This document shows positions 12,025-22,240 of a DNA stretch of 64,000 bases, piece after piece. Within the stretch, counting starts at the first letter, position 1; every line of letters begins with the position of its first letter. Position numbers and translations under genes: made by a program. Location: NCBI GenBank assembly GCA_964016985.1, contig OZ024827.1, positions 56,236,137 through 56,300,136 on the forward strand. Direction: 5' to 3'. The stretch comes from Anodontia alba. Taxonomy: Eukaryota; Mollusca; Bivalvia; Lucinida; Lucinidae. The notes beneath the pieces are model-generated. The model ran no database searches, had not been told where the DNA came from, and worked only from the letters and a program-made list of their open reading frames with translations.

Positions 12025-12371
12025 AAATAAAAAATAAAAAAAAAAAACGGGGTAGTGCCGCTTTAATGATCTTTAATGACCAAATCAGAAAAGCTGCCGG
12101 TTTCTATTCGGTTCGTAAGATTTTAATATCATGCAAATTTGTTTCTAACATAGCCTTGTTATGAAAATTTATTTGCACATTTGAGCAAAGTTAAGAAAAA
12201 TGGGACCTCAGATTTCTGTGGTTTGAGAGCCTTTAAACGCGCATTCTCAGTCACCAGGTGGGGTTAGGTTATTAAAGTTCTAAAATGAACAGCACGATGG
12301 AAGGAAAAACAGAATCGTCGCTTATGAACGGTGTTCGTTAGGTGGTAATCATCAGACAATAGGGCAAAGGT
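11096..12371. other. AT-rich DNA without a recognised gene
   Basis: Contains CGAGGGGCGTTCAAGAATT at about 11839, which resembles a mariner-type terminal repeat (compare 18329). It leads into an A-rich run (11991-12046) with no transposase. The word ACCGCGGCGCAA occurs twice (about 11302 and 11453). Nothing else supported. Confidence 0.4.
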
Positions 12372-13745
12372 GGTCCTGTATTGCTCACTCGAGGACTAGA
12401 CAAGTTTTAAATCATTTGGGCTTTCGGTTCAGGAGTTCATTATAGATTTCCAAGATTGCGCCTGCGGTAGCCATCTTGGATCTCTGGTCGAAACGATATA
12501 GCTATTTTTGCTTTACAAATCACCCAAACAGTCCCTCTCAAGTTTTCAGTCAATTTGCCGTTTGGTTCAGGAGTAACAGTTAAAAATATATTTGCAAGAT
12601 GGCAGTTATCTTGGATTTCTGATCGAAATTATTTTAGTTATATTTTCTGTATTTAATATACACGTCACCCCGATACTTCCTACAAAGTTTCGAGTCAATT
12701 GGCCTTTTGGTTCAGAAGAAAAAAATAAAAACAGAATAGACTTTCAAGATTGCAACCTTCTTGGATTTCCGATCGGAACCTGTTTTGCTATATTTGATCA
12801 ACAAGTAACTTTGATGCTTCCAACCAAGTTTTGCGTCAACTTGTCTTTCCATTTAGGAGTAGAAGTTCCAAATACATTTCCAAAATGGCGGCGGTGGCGG
12901 CCATGTTGGATTTCCGATGGGAACAATTTCAGCTATTTTTGATCTACAAGTCACACAGATAGTTCCTATCAAGTTTCGAGTAATTGGCTTTTCGGTTCAG
13001 GAGAAGAAATTCCAAACAGATTTTCAAATGGTGGCCATGGTGGTCATCTTGGATTTCAGATTGGAATGACGTTAGTCATTTTTTTTCTACAGGTCTCTCT
13101 GATAGTTACTGCTAAATGTCTAGTAAATTGGTCTTTCGTTTTAAGAGAATACGTTTTAAATACATTTTCAAAATGGCGGCTGTGACAGCCATCTTTGGGT
13201 TTTTATCGAAACAATTACGGTTATTTTGATCAACAAGTCAAGTCACACGATAATTCCTATCAAGTTTCAACTCAATTAGCCTTCTGGTTCAGGAGAATAT
13301 GCAGAAAATAAATTTTCAAAACGGCGGTTGTGGCGGCTATTTTGGATTCTCGATTGCAACGAGTTTAGCCGTGTAAGGTCTACAAGTCAGCCCGACACTG
13401 CGTACTAAATTTCGAGTCAGTTTGCACTTTGATTCAGTAGTAGAAATTCCAAATAGATTTTCAAGATGCAGCCATCTTGGATTTCCTATTGAAACAATTT
13501 TAGCTAGTTTTGATTTACAAAGAACCCCAACACTTCCTAATAAATTTCGAGTTAATTGGCCTTTTGATTCCAAAGAAAAATTCAAAATAGATTTTCAAGA
13601 CGGATTCTGTGGCGGCCCTCTTAGAATTACATTTGGAAAAATATTTTGATTTACAAGTCACCTCGATACTTCCTACCAAGGTTCGAGTCAACTGACTTTT
13701 CGGTTTAGGAGAAATTCAAAATTGATTTTCAAGATGGCCGCCACC
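12372..13745 (-). mobile_element. Tandem-core element E2, inverted, 5' truncated
   Basis: The left edge reads GGTGGTCCTGTATTGCTCAC, the complement of the usual 3' end. Decayed ~150-bp monomers of the E1 type (with complements such as TCTTGGATTTCCGATCGG and AAGATGGC motifs) continue to about 13745, where the array stops without a 5' end. Several monomers carry AAAATGGCGGC. No gene. Confidence 0.75.
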
Positions 13746-13847
13746 CTAAATTTATGCAGCTTAACGGAAAAAGGGAAAAGTCAAATTTCATTTTTTGACT
13801 TCTGGTCCAAGAACCGACGTCGCCGTTTCCATACGACGTTGTTATTG

Positions 13848-13848
<1 letters not shown>

Positions 13849-13905
<57 letters not shown>
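13849..13905. repeat. (TG)n microsatellite
   Basis: About 27 TG units directly upstream of the SINE at 13951. The peptide frames across it are artefacts. Confidence 0.95.
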
Positions 13906-13906
<1 letters not shown>

Positions 13907-13950
13907 CGGCACTGTCTGTCTCGAAATGTCTGTCTCCTTCCCTTTCTGAA

Positions 13951-14138
13951 GCGCTAGGGTGACCGAGTGGTTTGCGCTCACGACATCGGATCACGAGGTC
14001 CCGGGTTCGAATCCCGTTAGAAGCTGAATTCAGCTCATAAGAGTACGACCCTTCATTACCCATAGCCTTTCATTATCACCTTTCCATATTCTCGATATGG
14101 CTAAATAATGTTGAAAGGGACGAAAAACACCAAAACAA
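13951..14138 (+). mobile_element. Second tRNA-derived SINE family
   Basis: A short element with a tRNA-like head: A-box-like GTGACCGAGTGG at 13959 and a perfect B box GGTTCGAATCC at 14004-14014. The head resembles a class II tRNA start. It continues to a tail ATATGGCTAAATAATG...GACGAAAAACACCAAAAC. It is followed by a (CTAT)n/(CTGT)n run at 14154-14215, as is usual next to SINE tails. A partial copy lies at 9829-9895. Confidence 0.8.
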
Positions 14139-14285
14139 CCATAATTTGTCTCCCCTATCTATCTATCTATCTATCTATCTATCTGTCTGCCTGTCTGTCT
14201 GTCCGTCCGTCTATCCGCCCGTCCCTGCGTCAGTTGATTCTTACATCCATCTATGGAATAAAAACGGTCTATTATCAAATACATG

Positions 14286-14610
14286 TATATGCCGATTGTT
14301 TGTGTTGAGGTTTTACGGCCCAGTCAACCCAATGGGGTCATGTCGAGCGCGGTCAGTTTACCTAACCACACGTTTACTGGGCAGGCTTAGTCCTCTAAGC
14401 GCTTAACCAGTATTGTGCACATTCTTTCGCCAGAAACTGACAACTGCCCTTCTTGAATCAGCGGAAGGGAGAGAATGACCGTAGAAAATATTTCATGATC
14501 AATCTCCACGAAAGAATGTTGCCGACCTCGGCGGGGGTTGAACCCGCGACCTCCTGTCTCCAGTCGAACGGCGCATCCAACTGAGCCACCGAGGCCGGTT
14601 ATATGCCGAT
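14286..14610 (-). mobile_element. tRNA-derived SINE, copy D, 11-bp target duplication
   Basis: Full-length copy (14297-14599) flanked by TATATGCCGAT (14286-14296 and 14600-14610). It landed in the left target duplication of retroposon X, so it is younger than that insertion. Confidence 0.93.
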
Positions 14611-14891
14611 AGTTGATTGATTGTGTTGGGTTTAAGGATAATCTGCCGGCTGCCCAAACATGGCGGCGAAATTTGTCACCTGTACACTTAAACGAAATGC
14701 GTGTTTCACAAACTCAACTGATAACTTAAACCTCAAGGCATATCAAGTCGTTATCAAGAGACAAAAATGCATTTCATAAGTATGAAAAAACATTCTAAGT
14801 TGTGCAAATTCGGGACAAAAATGTTCCCTTTTCTTTTTCATAAATTCATAAAATACTAACATTAGTTTATTTCACAATGTTCCGTCTAGAG

Positions 14892-15223
14892 CAGTCGGAA
14901 GTTTGTTTGTTTGTGCTGTGGTTTTACGGCCCAGTCAGCCCAATGGGGTCATGTCGAGCGCGGTCAGTTTACCTAACCACACGTTTACTGGGCAGGCTTA
15001 GTCCTCTAAGCGGTTAACCAGTATTGTGCACATTCTTTCGCCAGAAACTGACAACTGCCCTTCTTGAATCAGCGGAAGGGAGAGAATGACCGTAGAAAAC
15101 ATTTCATGATCAATCTCCACGAAAGAATGTTGCTGACCTCAGTGGGGGTTGAACCCGCGACCTCCTGGTCTCCAGTCGGACGGCGCATCCAACTGAGCCA
15201 CAGAGGCCGGCCAGTCGGAAGTT
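14892..15223 (-). mobile_element. tRNA-derived SINE, copy E, 12-bp target duplication
   Basis: Full-length copy (14904-15211) inside the TIR transposon, flanked by CAGTCGGAAGTT (14892-14903 and 15212-15223). The head has GGTTCAACCCC. Close to copies B and D. Confidence 0.94.
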
Positions 15224-15573
15224 AAAATATCCAAAAGCTTTCAAATAAAAACACAATATGCCTATGTCTGCAGGTACCCAAACTGATACACAAAACTAAA
15301 ATCTTGTCCTTTAATGTATATAACGGACTGGATACCGGTTTATATTGTATCTGCACGTGCAAGGAGGACAGCCAAGTACATTATATATGTACGGTCAATA
15401 TACATTGTTTAGAGCTGTTTGAGTAGCCTTCTTGGTAGCCAAAGTGCGTCTTTATTTGAATGAATTTGGATATTTTATTTTCTGGTTGCCCTAGATGGAA
15501 CATTGTAAAACAAAATACCATTAGTACTTTGTGTATTCATGGAAAAGAAAAAGGAAATGTTTTGTCTCAAAAT
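15224..15573. other. Interior of the TIR transposon
   Basis: Unique-looking AT-rich DNA between two SINEs. A 73-codon open frame (15460-15681) runs from here into SINE F and is not a gene. Confidence 0.5.
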
Positions 15574-15864
15574 TACGCAAGTTTGTTTGTTAGTGTTGAG
15601 GTTTTACGGCCTAGTCAACCCAATGGGGTTATGTCAAGCGCGGTCATTTTACCTAACCACACGTTTACTGGGCAGGCTTAGTCCTCTAAGCGGTTAACCA
15701 GTACTGTGCACATTTCTTCGCCAGAAACTGACAACTGTCCTTCTTGAATCAGCGGAAGGGAGAGAATGACCGTAGAAAATATTTCATGATCAATCTCCAC
15801 GAAAGAATGTTGCCGACCTCGGACGGCGCATCCAATTGAGCCACCGAGGCCGGCTACGCAAGTT
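15574..15864 (-). mobile_element. tRNA-derived SINE, copy F, B box deleted
   Basis: Copy (15584-15854) flanked by TACGCAAGTT (15574-15583 and 15855-15864). The ~40 bp that hold the B box in other copies are missing: the text jumps from GACCTCGG to ACGGCGCATCC, and TCGG flanks both sides of the lost segment in intact copies. This suggests slippage between direct repeats. Confidence 0.93.
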
Positions 15865-16212
15865 AGAATGTAAGTTTTTTTTATACTTATAAAAGGCGTT
15901 TTTATCTGTTAATAACCACTTGATATACCCTGACATTTAAGTTATCAATTCAATTTGTGAGACACGCATTTCATATGTGATTTTTGTTGATATTTTATAA
16001 TGACGTGTACAGGCGGAAATTTCCGCTGCCATGTTTGGGCAGCCGGCAGATTATCTGTAACGACACGTCAACCCTTCTTGATCATTTTGTGTCGTCTTCC
16101 GGAGAAAGGGAGAAGAGATAGAAGAGATAGTAGAGGAGATGAAGGAGAGGGACAGAAGGTAAAGAACAGGAATGAAAGGAAAGAAACAAAAGAAATAAAA
16201 AACATCCCCCCT

Positions 16213-16386
16213 CCACCCTTACCTGAGACGGTGGACAGGGGAGGCGGGGATACGGGGATAATAGGGGCGGGGGACGGGGGTAAACGGGGCGAGGAACGGG
16301 GATAAAGGGGGCGGGGGACGGGGGGAGAGAGGGCGGGTGACGGGGGAAGAGGGGGCGGGGGTAGGGAAATTTTAGGGACGGGGGTT
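16213..16386 (+). repeat. G-rich minisatellite, quadruplex-prone
   Basis: A succession of GGGG and GGGGG runs spaced by 3-9 bases (gggcgggggacggggg-like units) on the plus strand. The only open frame through it is a coincidence of the repeat. Confidence 0.85.
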
Positions 16387-16737
16387 ATACCAAAATTTGT
16401 TGTATTTTACCGATTTTACTCTATTTTTATTATTGCAATGCAATAACTGGGTATCAGAAGTATCTAATAGACGTATTAAAATAAATTCAGGTATGTTGAC
16501 AATGAATCTGGCGTTGATTTCACTTCACCGACTAGAAGTGTTCCGCCAACCGTGGTTTACATTGATTTCGTTTACGTCCGATTTCGGTTTATCTCTAGTT
16601 GATTACTTCCCTTTGATTCCGAAAGTTCACAAGAAAGCCGTTGTCGGTGGCAATGCACATTTTTAGAAATAATTATCCGTCTGCCGTAGACAATCATTTT
16701 AATTGCTCATTGTTGGATAAGGACTTTTGCGCTGTTC
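16387..16737. other. Unclassified DNA inside retroposon X
   Basis: No match to other repeats here. An 89-codon open frame (16397-16666) has no motif I recognise. Confidence 0.35.
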
Positions 16738-16768
<31 letters not shown>

Positions 16769-17090
16769 TTCAAGACCCAACATGGATTTTCTGATAGGTA
16801 TTCCAAACACCATCCGGTGGGGTGATGGGGTGAGACAAAGGTATCGTGTAACCGATATTGGGCTTATAGCTGGGCAAGGCCTGCTATCCTTGCAGCAGGT
16901 AGAGGTAGAGGGGAATGCTTTTATGTCTTCTGTTTCTTTACTTTCATTCATTTTCCTTTCTCCCCTGTCCCTCTCTTTCATCTCCGTTACTATCTCCTAT
17001 TTCTCTTCTCCCTTTCTCTGGGAGACGACACAAAATGACCAATAAGGGTTGACCTGTCGTTAAACCCGAACTCAGTCAAATCAATCACAT
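16738..17090 (+). mobile_element. (CA)n and opposite-strand copy of retroposon X
   Basis: A (CA)n run (16738-16768) precedes an X copy on the plus strand. The copy has the head GGTGGGGTGATGGGGTG, then GGGCAAGGCCTGCTATCC, the pyrimidine tract, and the tail TGTCGTTAAACCCGAACTC ending about 17090. It shows the full 5'-to-3' order of the family. Confidence 0.7.
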
Positions 17091-17835
17091 GTTGCCCGGT
17101 GAAAAAACGCGGGCCATTCACGGACTTACGGACCAATAAAAATTCCGTGTCTGTAATTTAAATAACGGTTCGTGTTTCGTCAAGTCCGTGAATGATAGGT
17201 CTATGGTTTGTCGTCCATCAATTGAAGGCCCGTGGTTTGTCAAGAGATCCGTGAATAACTGGTCCGTATTTTGTTATGCAGTCCGTGTATTGCCAATAGG
17301 TCCGTAAGTCCATGAGTCCGTGTCCGTGTTTTGTCAGCCACCACACACTAACACGTTAGACATTTAACTCAGTTTTTGAGAAAACCTCAAAAAAAAAAAA
17401 AAAAAAAAAATAATAATAATAATAAAATAAAAGATTATTGTTCTCACTGACCCCCAAGTGTGGGACCATGCTTATCAAAAACTATTAAAAGAAGATGCAG
17501 ATTTTAATGGTATTCTTGAGTTTTGATTTTAGTGATTAATACGACTGTTTTTGTGCCAATTAGGATCAGTTTGGGCTCGGACCTAGGCCCACCACATTAT
17601 TTTTCTTGACCAGTTTAAGACCGGATCAAGGCCCACCACCTTGTGATAGTTACGCAGACTTTTGAAACGGAGGGTGCAAATATTTAGCTATTCCGTAAAC
17701 AGGGTGCAAATGCTAAGGAAATACCGATTTGGGGGCAAAAATTAGGGGTGTAGTTCGGGGTCAAAATCTGCATGAATGTATATTGCATAGTCATGTTTAA
17801 ATTTAATTATAGCGTTGGGGATATTAAAAATTCTG
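17091..17835. repeat. Diverged short repeats with TCCGTG words, then featureless DNA
   Basis: From 17115 to 17335 the words TCCGTG and TTTGTCA recur every 20-40 bp (for example 'gtccgtgaat', 'gtccgtattttg', 'gtccgtgtattg'), a decayed minisatellite. An A-rich run follows at 17390-17432. The rest holds nothing I can support. Confidence 0.4.
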
Positions 17836-17965
17836 ATTAAGGGGAGGGAATAGTTTGCTTGGGGGAGGAAAGTGGTGGTAAAGGGGGAGGGAAGTGGGGG
17901 AAAGGGGAGGGAAGTGGGGGGAAAAGGGGGAGGGAAGTGGGGGTAAGGGGGGAGGGAAGTGGGGA
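17836..17965 (+). repeat. Second G-rich minisatellite
   Basis: Units of about 17-22 bp built on GGGGGAGGGAAGTGGGG. Same strand bias as the tract at 16213, at the other end of the split retroposon. Confidence 0.85.
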
Positions 17966-18328
17966 ATGCCTACCCCCCCTGTCCACCCCCTCTTACCTGC
18001 TATAAGGATAGCAGACCTTGCCCAAATGTAAGCTGATATCTGTTGGACGTCCCAGTGATATAAGATACACGACACCCTCGCCACACCCGACCACCCCAAT
18101 GCCGATAGTTACATGTATGTGTTACCGTGAACACATTCACGAATCTGGTAAACTCGAATAATGTACCTTACACCGTGTCTGTTTGTAAATAAAAATATTG
18201 ATTAGATAAGTAAAATAATTGAGCAAATGAGAACAAATGTACTAACCGTTTTAATGTTTCTGTCATAGCTGAGAATATCAATCAGTCGATGGCCACGCCA
18301 CGTTGCTGTGACATGTATGTGACTATAT

Positions 18329-18680
18329 ACGAGGGGCGATTCATAAGTTCCTGGTTGATGGTAAAATGGGTCAGTTTTAAAACATCAAAGGCATTCATTT
18401 TTCATTCACACTGAGTTGAGAGATTACAGACTGTTGGATCCCTTCTGTGTAGTGTAGTGGAACGCAGCATTCCTAACGTCGTATGATAGCGCAACATTTT
18501 TGCATATTTGGGAAGACGTTTCCAAAGCATGAGAATAGGATGGATGTTTGATAAGTTTGCACCCACCTTTCTAGAAAGCAGTCGTGACAGCAGTCAGTAT
18601 GTGTGCATTATCTTGGTGAAAGAGCATACTTCTTGTCAACTTTTTATATCGAATCTGCTTGACTGTCTTCCGTAGCGTTC
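18329..18680 (-). pseudogene. Mariner-like transposase relic
   Basis: A terminal-repeat-like CGAGGGGCGATTCATAAGTTC lies at about 18330. Read on the minus strand from about 18640, the frame gives LFHQDNAHILTAVTTAF, a stop, then KGGCKLIKHPSYSHALET. These match the second catalytic Asp block and the HPPYSPDLAP block of mariner transposases. The HPPYSPDLAP equivalent has lost its Asp, and an in-frame stop is present. The 5' part and second terminal repeat are missing. Not the same family as 27863-29167. Confidence 0.6.
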
Positions 18681-19823
18681 TCATAGGAGCAGCAGTCTAT
18701 CTGTATGTAGTCTCTATCTATATACAGCACTTGCATCACATCCCAGAAAAATAGAAGTCATACAAACATCATCGCATTGCAAAATAATTAAAACAAAATA
18801 AATTAAAAATAAAAGTAAAAAAAAAAAAAATAAAATAAAATAAATAAATAAATAAAAGGAGTATTGCTTTGCCCCTCGTTGGCAGTGGTTTCATCCGTGC
18901 TCATAAATCGCTTGAGAAGTCTGTAAGGATCCGCCATAAAACGGCTATATTATCCCTTAATATGTTGAATGCGTTTCTTATTAGGTCCAAGGAGCTTTTG
19001 AACATAACAAGGTGAGTCATATAGGACGCCCTATACTACTAAGGTGACACTTTAAACTTTTGAAAAGCGTTACACATACCTCGGAGACACATACCTATCA
19101 TACAGGCAATAGAACACTGATTTTGCTATGATGATGTAATGATTCTTGCAACGGTCTCCTCTTTGGTGACGGAGTTCGTCTACCAAATTCTTCTTGTCAG
19201 GTTTAAATTGAGCAACCAACGTCTTCACCATAATGTATAAAGAGACACAAATTCTTCTAGTCATGTTGAAATTGAGCAGCCGACGTCTTCACCATAATGT
19301 AGAAAGAGACATTCTCTCCTAGCTTGCACATCGTGTTTTCCTGATTTCCTCCGAGGCAGAAGTAATTCCAGTTTTAACTTGCTAATTTCAAATTCAAGAG
19401 TTGAACTGTACTAACATTCAGTACGTCTGCTTATAGAGATCACGAAGTTATTAATCACCCCTCAGTTAACAATACAGTACCTATGCAATATATGACAGCG
19501 TAAATATGTCATGGCTTTTTTCCAATTATATATGGTATGTGTACGTAACACACGCAGCACATCAGTTTGAAAGAGTAATTCTTCTTTAGATTTGAATAGT
19601 TGAAGATTTACGCTTATTTTTCAATATAGGTCAGCTAGCCACAATGGCGGAGGAGGCTGATGCTCATTCATATTTCACGTTTGTGCGTTTTGCTAATGGG
19701 TTCTTACATTTGTAAGAAAGTTATGGCTTCTTGGTGCCGGATTGTTTCACCATTCAGGGCTGGCGCGCGGCCGAGGAGTTATATGTGGCGCTCCCGATTT
19801 CAGGTTCACAAGATCTATGGTTA

Positions 19824-19862
<39 letters not shown>

Positions 19863-19880
19863 TTTGTTTTGAACAGCGGG
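18681..19880. other. AT-rich DNA, no gene recognised
   Basis: A-rich low-complexity sequence at 18778-18860 and a (TC)n run at 19827-19859. 'agagacacaaattcttct(a/t)gtca' and 'gtcttcaccataatgta(t/g)aaagagac' recur ~60 bp apart near 19230-19310. A mutated gene is not excluded, but I see no supporting motif. Confidence 0.4.
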
Positions 19881-20560
19881 AATATCTATTTTTACTTTAT
19901 GTGTCGGACACAAAGAGAGCATTACATTACACTGACGCTCGGCAAGGGGAGTTATTTCAAAACCAAATTAGCTGGAGATGTCTTCCTTGTTTGCGACATA
20001 TCGTCTTGATATTATTAAGCCATCTGTGATGTTTCGTTACTATATTCCATACGTTTCAGGAGTTATATGCCATACACGAATTTTCAGCATTACACGACAT
20101 GGGTTTCAGGCAAGGGGGGATAAATCCAAAACCAAAGTCGCCAGCATAACACTATATGGATTTCGGCAAGAGGTGATAATTCGAAACCGAATTAGCTGAG
20201 GTTGTCTTCATTGTTTGCTATTCATTGTAGTCAGCTGTAAAGTTTCATAAATATATTCCATACGATATTCCATTAGGTTTAGGAGTTATGACCCGGGCAC
20301 AATTTTTAGCACTCAAGCACTAACAGGGGTAAGGAGTTATGGCATGGGCACAATTCAAACACCAATGTTTTCTTCCTTGCTCGCGACACATCGCCTCGAT
20401 ATGATTTAGCCATCTCTGAAGTTTCATTAATATATTCCATACGTTTAGGAGTTATGAGCCGGACACAAATGCACGGACGAACGGACGTAAAGATGGACGG
20501 ACAGCGGTAAAACAATACCCTTTCACCAGTCTTTGATTGGCGGGGCGTAATATAGTGAAG
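19881..20560 (-). mobile_element. Tandem-core element, third end type
   Basis: Read on the minus strand from about 20560, it starts TTACGCCCCGCCAATCAAAG, continues through a GTCC/GTTC-rich patch (20475-20510) and then degenerate ~120-180-bp monomers. The monomers carry 'ggagttatg(a)gcc...acacaa' and 'gaagtttcattaatatattcca'. The order end, GTCC-rich patch, tandem core is that of the AGCTCACC elements, with a different end. The far end is not identified. Confidence 0.55.
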
Positions 20561-20994
20561 GGATAATGGGTGAACTCTTTTCTCCAGACGGCGGTCAACC
20601 GTCTGTTACAAATAAAAATAATGCTGGGCTAAAAACAACATGACCGATCAAGCAGTGTGGCGGTTTTCGTCATTAACGGACGAATTACTTGGCCGCCATG
20701 TTTAGCTAATCAACTAAAAGCGGTGCAGTCGGGACAGGCCGGTTCATCGCCGGTCGACACGGCTAGAGCAAAATGTGCGTTAGTCGGTTAACCGTGGCGA
20801 CCCGGAGCAGCGCGGCTGCGAAAAAGAAGTGCGCACTCTGTGTTTGAGTGGTTTATGCACCAGACATCATATACCATGTGCGTGAAACGCTCGCTTGTGC
20901 ACATGTAAGTGATAGCCTTCGTGCAAAGAGTATCGGGTTTCGTATATTCCTCCACAACTCAGACTATTAACGCATCCACTATGAAGTCAAAATG

Positions 20995-20997
<3 letters not shown>
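20561..20997. other. CpG-rich low-repeat stretch
   Basis: From 20640 to 20850 there are many CpG dinucleotides in an otherwise CpG-poor neighbourhood. A short frame begins ATGTGCGTTAGTCGG at 20773 and stops after 25 codons. It could be promoter-proximal host sequence; nothing further can be shown. Confidence 0.3.

Positions 20998-21062
<65 letters not shown>
20998..21062. repeat. (TG)n microsatellite
   Basis: About 32 uninterrupted GT units. Confidence 0.97.
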
Positions 21063-21065
<3 letters not shown>

Positions 21066-21774
21066 GTTTACTTCGGTGGCAATAATTGGCTGCCGTATTA
21101 ACTAGTAGAATGATAATACATATACATGTGTATCTACCATGACTGTAGTAAACCGGTTCTAGCAGGTTGCATTTCATACATTTATTCTCATATAGAAATG
21201 ATGAGACCATTATCTTTATTATCATTATTCTCATTGATTTCACTTAAGATTCCCACCCGCTAATATAAGATAATAATAATGATAAAAAAATGTATATGGA
21301 TATCAGATTCACAGTGAAATCCATTAAACAAAAGTTGGTATAAAATATATATTACATCTAAGTCAGACACAATCACATCTTCTCAGCAACAGTAACAACA
21401 CGCATATGCACGTACAAGGATGCACGTTCAGCACATACGCATGAAGACGCACATACCCTGTGAAACGCAGAGAGAGAGAGAGAGAGTAACACAAATATGT
21501 AAAAATATGCCTTCAGGACATAAATGTATGCGGAAAACCCCTGCCGAGTCGCACCGTGACATGTATATGGACTGTGTCATGCAAAAAATTAATCAACGTA
21601 GTCTGATCAGGACTATCGCTGTCCGCTTAAAGGGTCATTTGATACTGCAGATTATACTGATGAATAACAAAGGCCCTAGTCATATGTAAATGGTCTGGCT
21701 CAGTTATCTCGGAAAAAGCACAGAATATACATTTTCCTGTGACACGGCTATAATGTATCAATGAGCAAAGCTGA
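21063..21774. other. No recognisable feature
   Basis: Short ATA-rich and (GA)n runs (21472-21487) and chance open frames only. Confidence 0.45.
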
Positions 21775-22006
21775 GTTGGCAACATTCTTTCCTGGAGATT
21801 GATATTGAAATATTTTCTACGGTCTATCACTACCTTCCGCTGATTTAAGATGGGCAGTTGTTAGTTTCTGGCGAAAGAATGTGCACAATACTAATTAACC
21901 GCTTAGAGGACTAAGCCTGCCCAGAAAAAAAGTGTGGTTAAGTAAACTGACCGTGCTCGACACTACCCCATTGGGTTGACTGGGCCGTAAAACCTCAACA
22001 CAAACA
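21775..22006 (+). mobile_element. tRNA-derived SINE, copy G, head missing
   Basis: The only plus-strand copy of the main SINE family. It begins in the body (GTTGGCAACATTCTTTCC) and runs to the tail GGGCCGTAAAACCTCAACAC, so it is 5' truncated. More diverged than copies B, D and E. Confidence 0.88.
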
Positions 22007-22240
22007 AGTTTTATATAGCGGTTGTTGTTTTACACATCTATCCTTACCCACACTATTCAATATACACTCGACAGAGTACCATTTCCCTCCTAATCTAAAG
22101 CTTTGTCCGCGCTAGGTAATTTATTCTACCGTACGGTAGTTACCGTAACTTACGGTAAATTCTCGGACATCTCTAATATTCTAAATGAACCCTGAGACCA
22201 GTGGAGTTTGTATTCCTTACATAATTGCCTAGTTGAATGA
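22007..22240. other. Short featureless stretch with small inverted words
   Basis: Around 22125-22160, ACCGTACGGT is followed by TTACCGTAACTTACGGTAA, small palindromes of unknown meaning. Confidence 0.35.

Larger units (their letters stand above)
14633..16060. mobile_element. Non-autonomous TIR transposon with ~190-bp inverted arms
   Basis: The left arm starts GGATAATCTGCCGGCTGCCC at 14636. The right arm, read as complement from 16057, starts CAGATAATCTGCCGGCTGCC, and the two stay alignable for about 190 bp. It split retroposon X, and TAA (14633-14635 and 16058-16060) is duplicated, since other X copies read TTTAACGACAC without the break. A TA or TAA target would suit Tc1/mariner or PIF/Harbinger types, and the ends do not decide. 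Without its two nested SINEs it would be about 820 bp. No transposase. Confidence 0.85.
14603..18110 (-). mobile_element. Retroposon X, large copy split by later insertions
   Basis: The duplication ATGCCGATAGTT (14603-14614 and 18099-18110) brackets an X element. Its 3' tail is at the left (GATTGATTGTGTTGGGTTTAA, split by a TIR element at 14635) and its head is at the right (ending about 18098). The X text resumes at 16061 with CGACACGTCAACCC. The interior is inflated from the ~260 bp of the 3529 copy by a TIR transposon, an opposite X copy, G-rich repeats and unclassified DNA. Two adjacent X copies instead of one is the alternative, but the 12-bp flanking match favours one. Confidence 0.55.

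Noticed and set aside
13722..14063. Peptides with long Cys-Val or Thr-His runs
   Set aside because: Translations of (TG)n/(CA)n microsatellites.
8860..15213. tRNA genes at the GGTTCAACCCC/GGTTCGAATCC sites
   Set aside because: The cloverleaf does not close (anticodon arm and acceptor do not pair well), and each lies at the head of a longer repeated body with target duplications. They are SINE heads.
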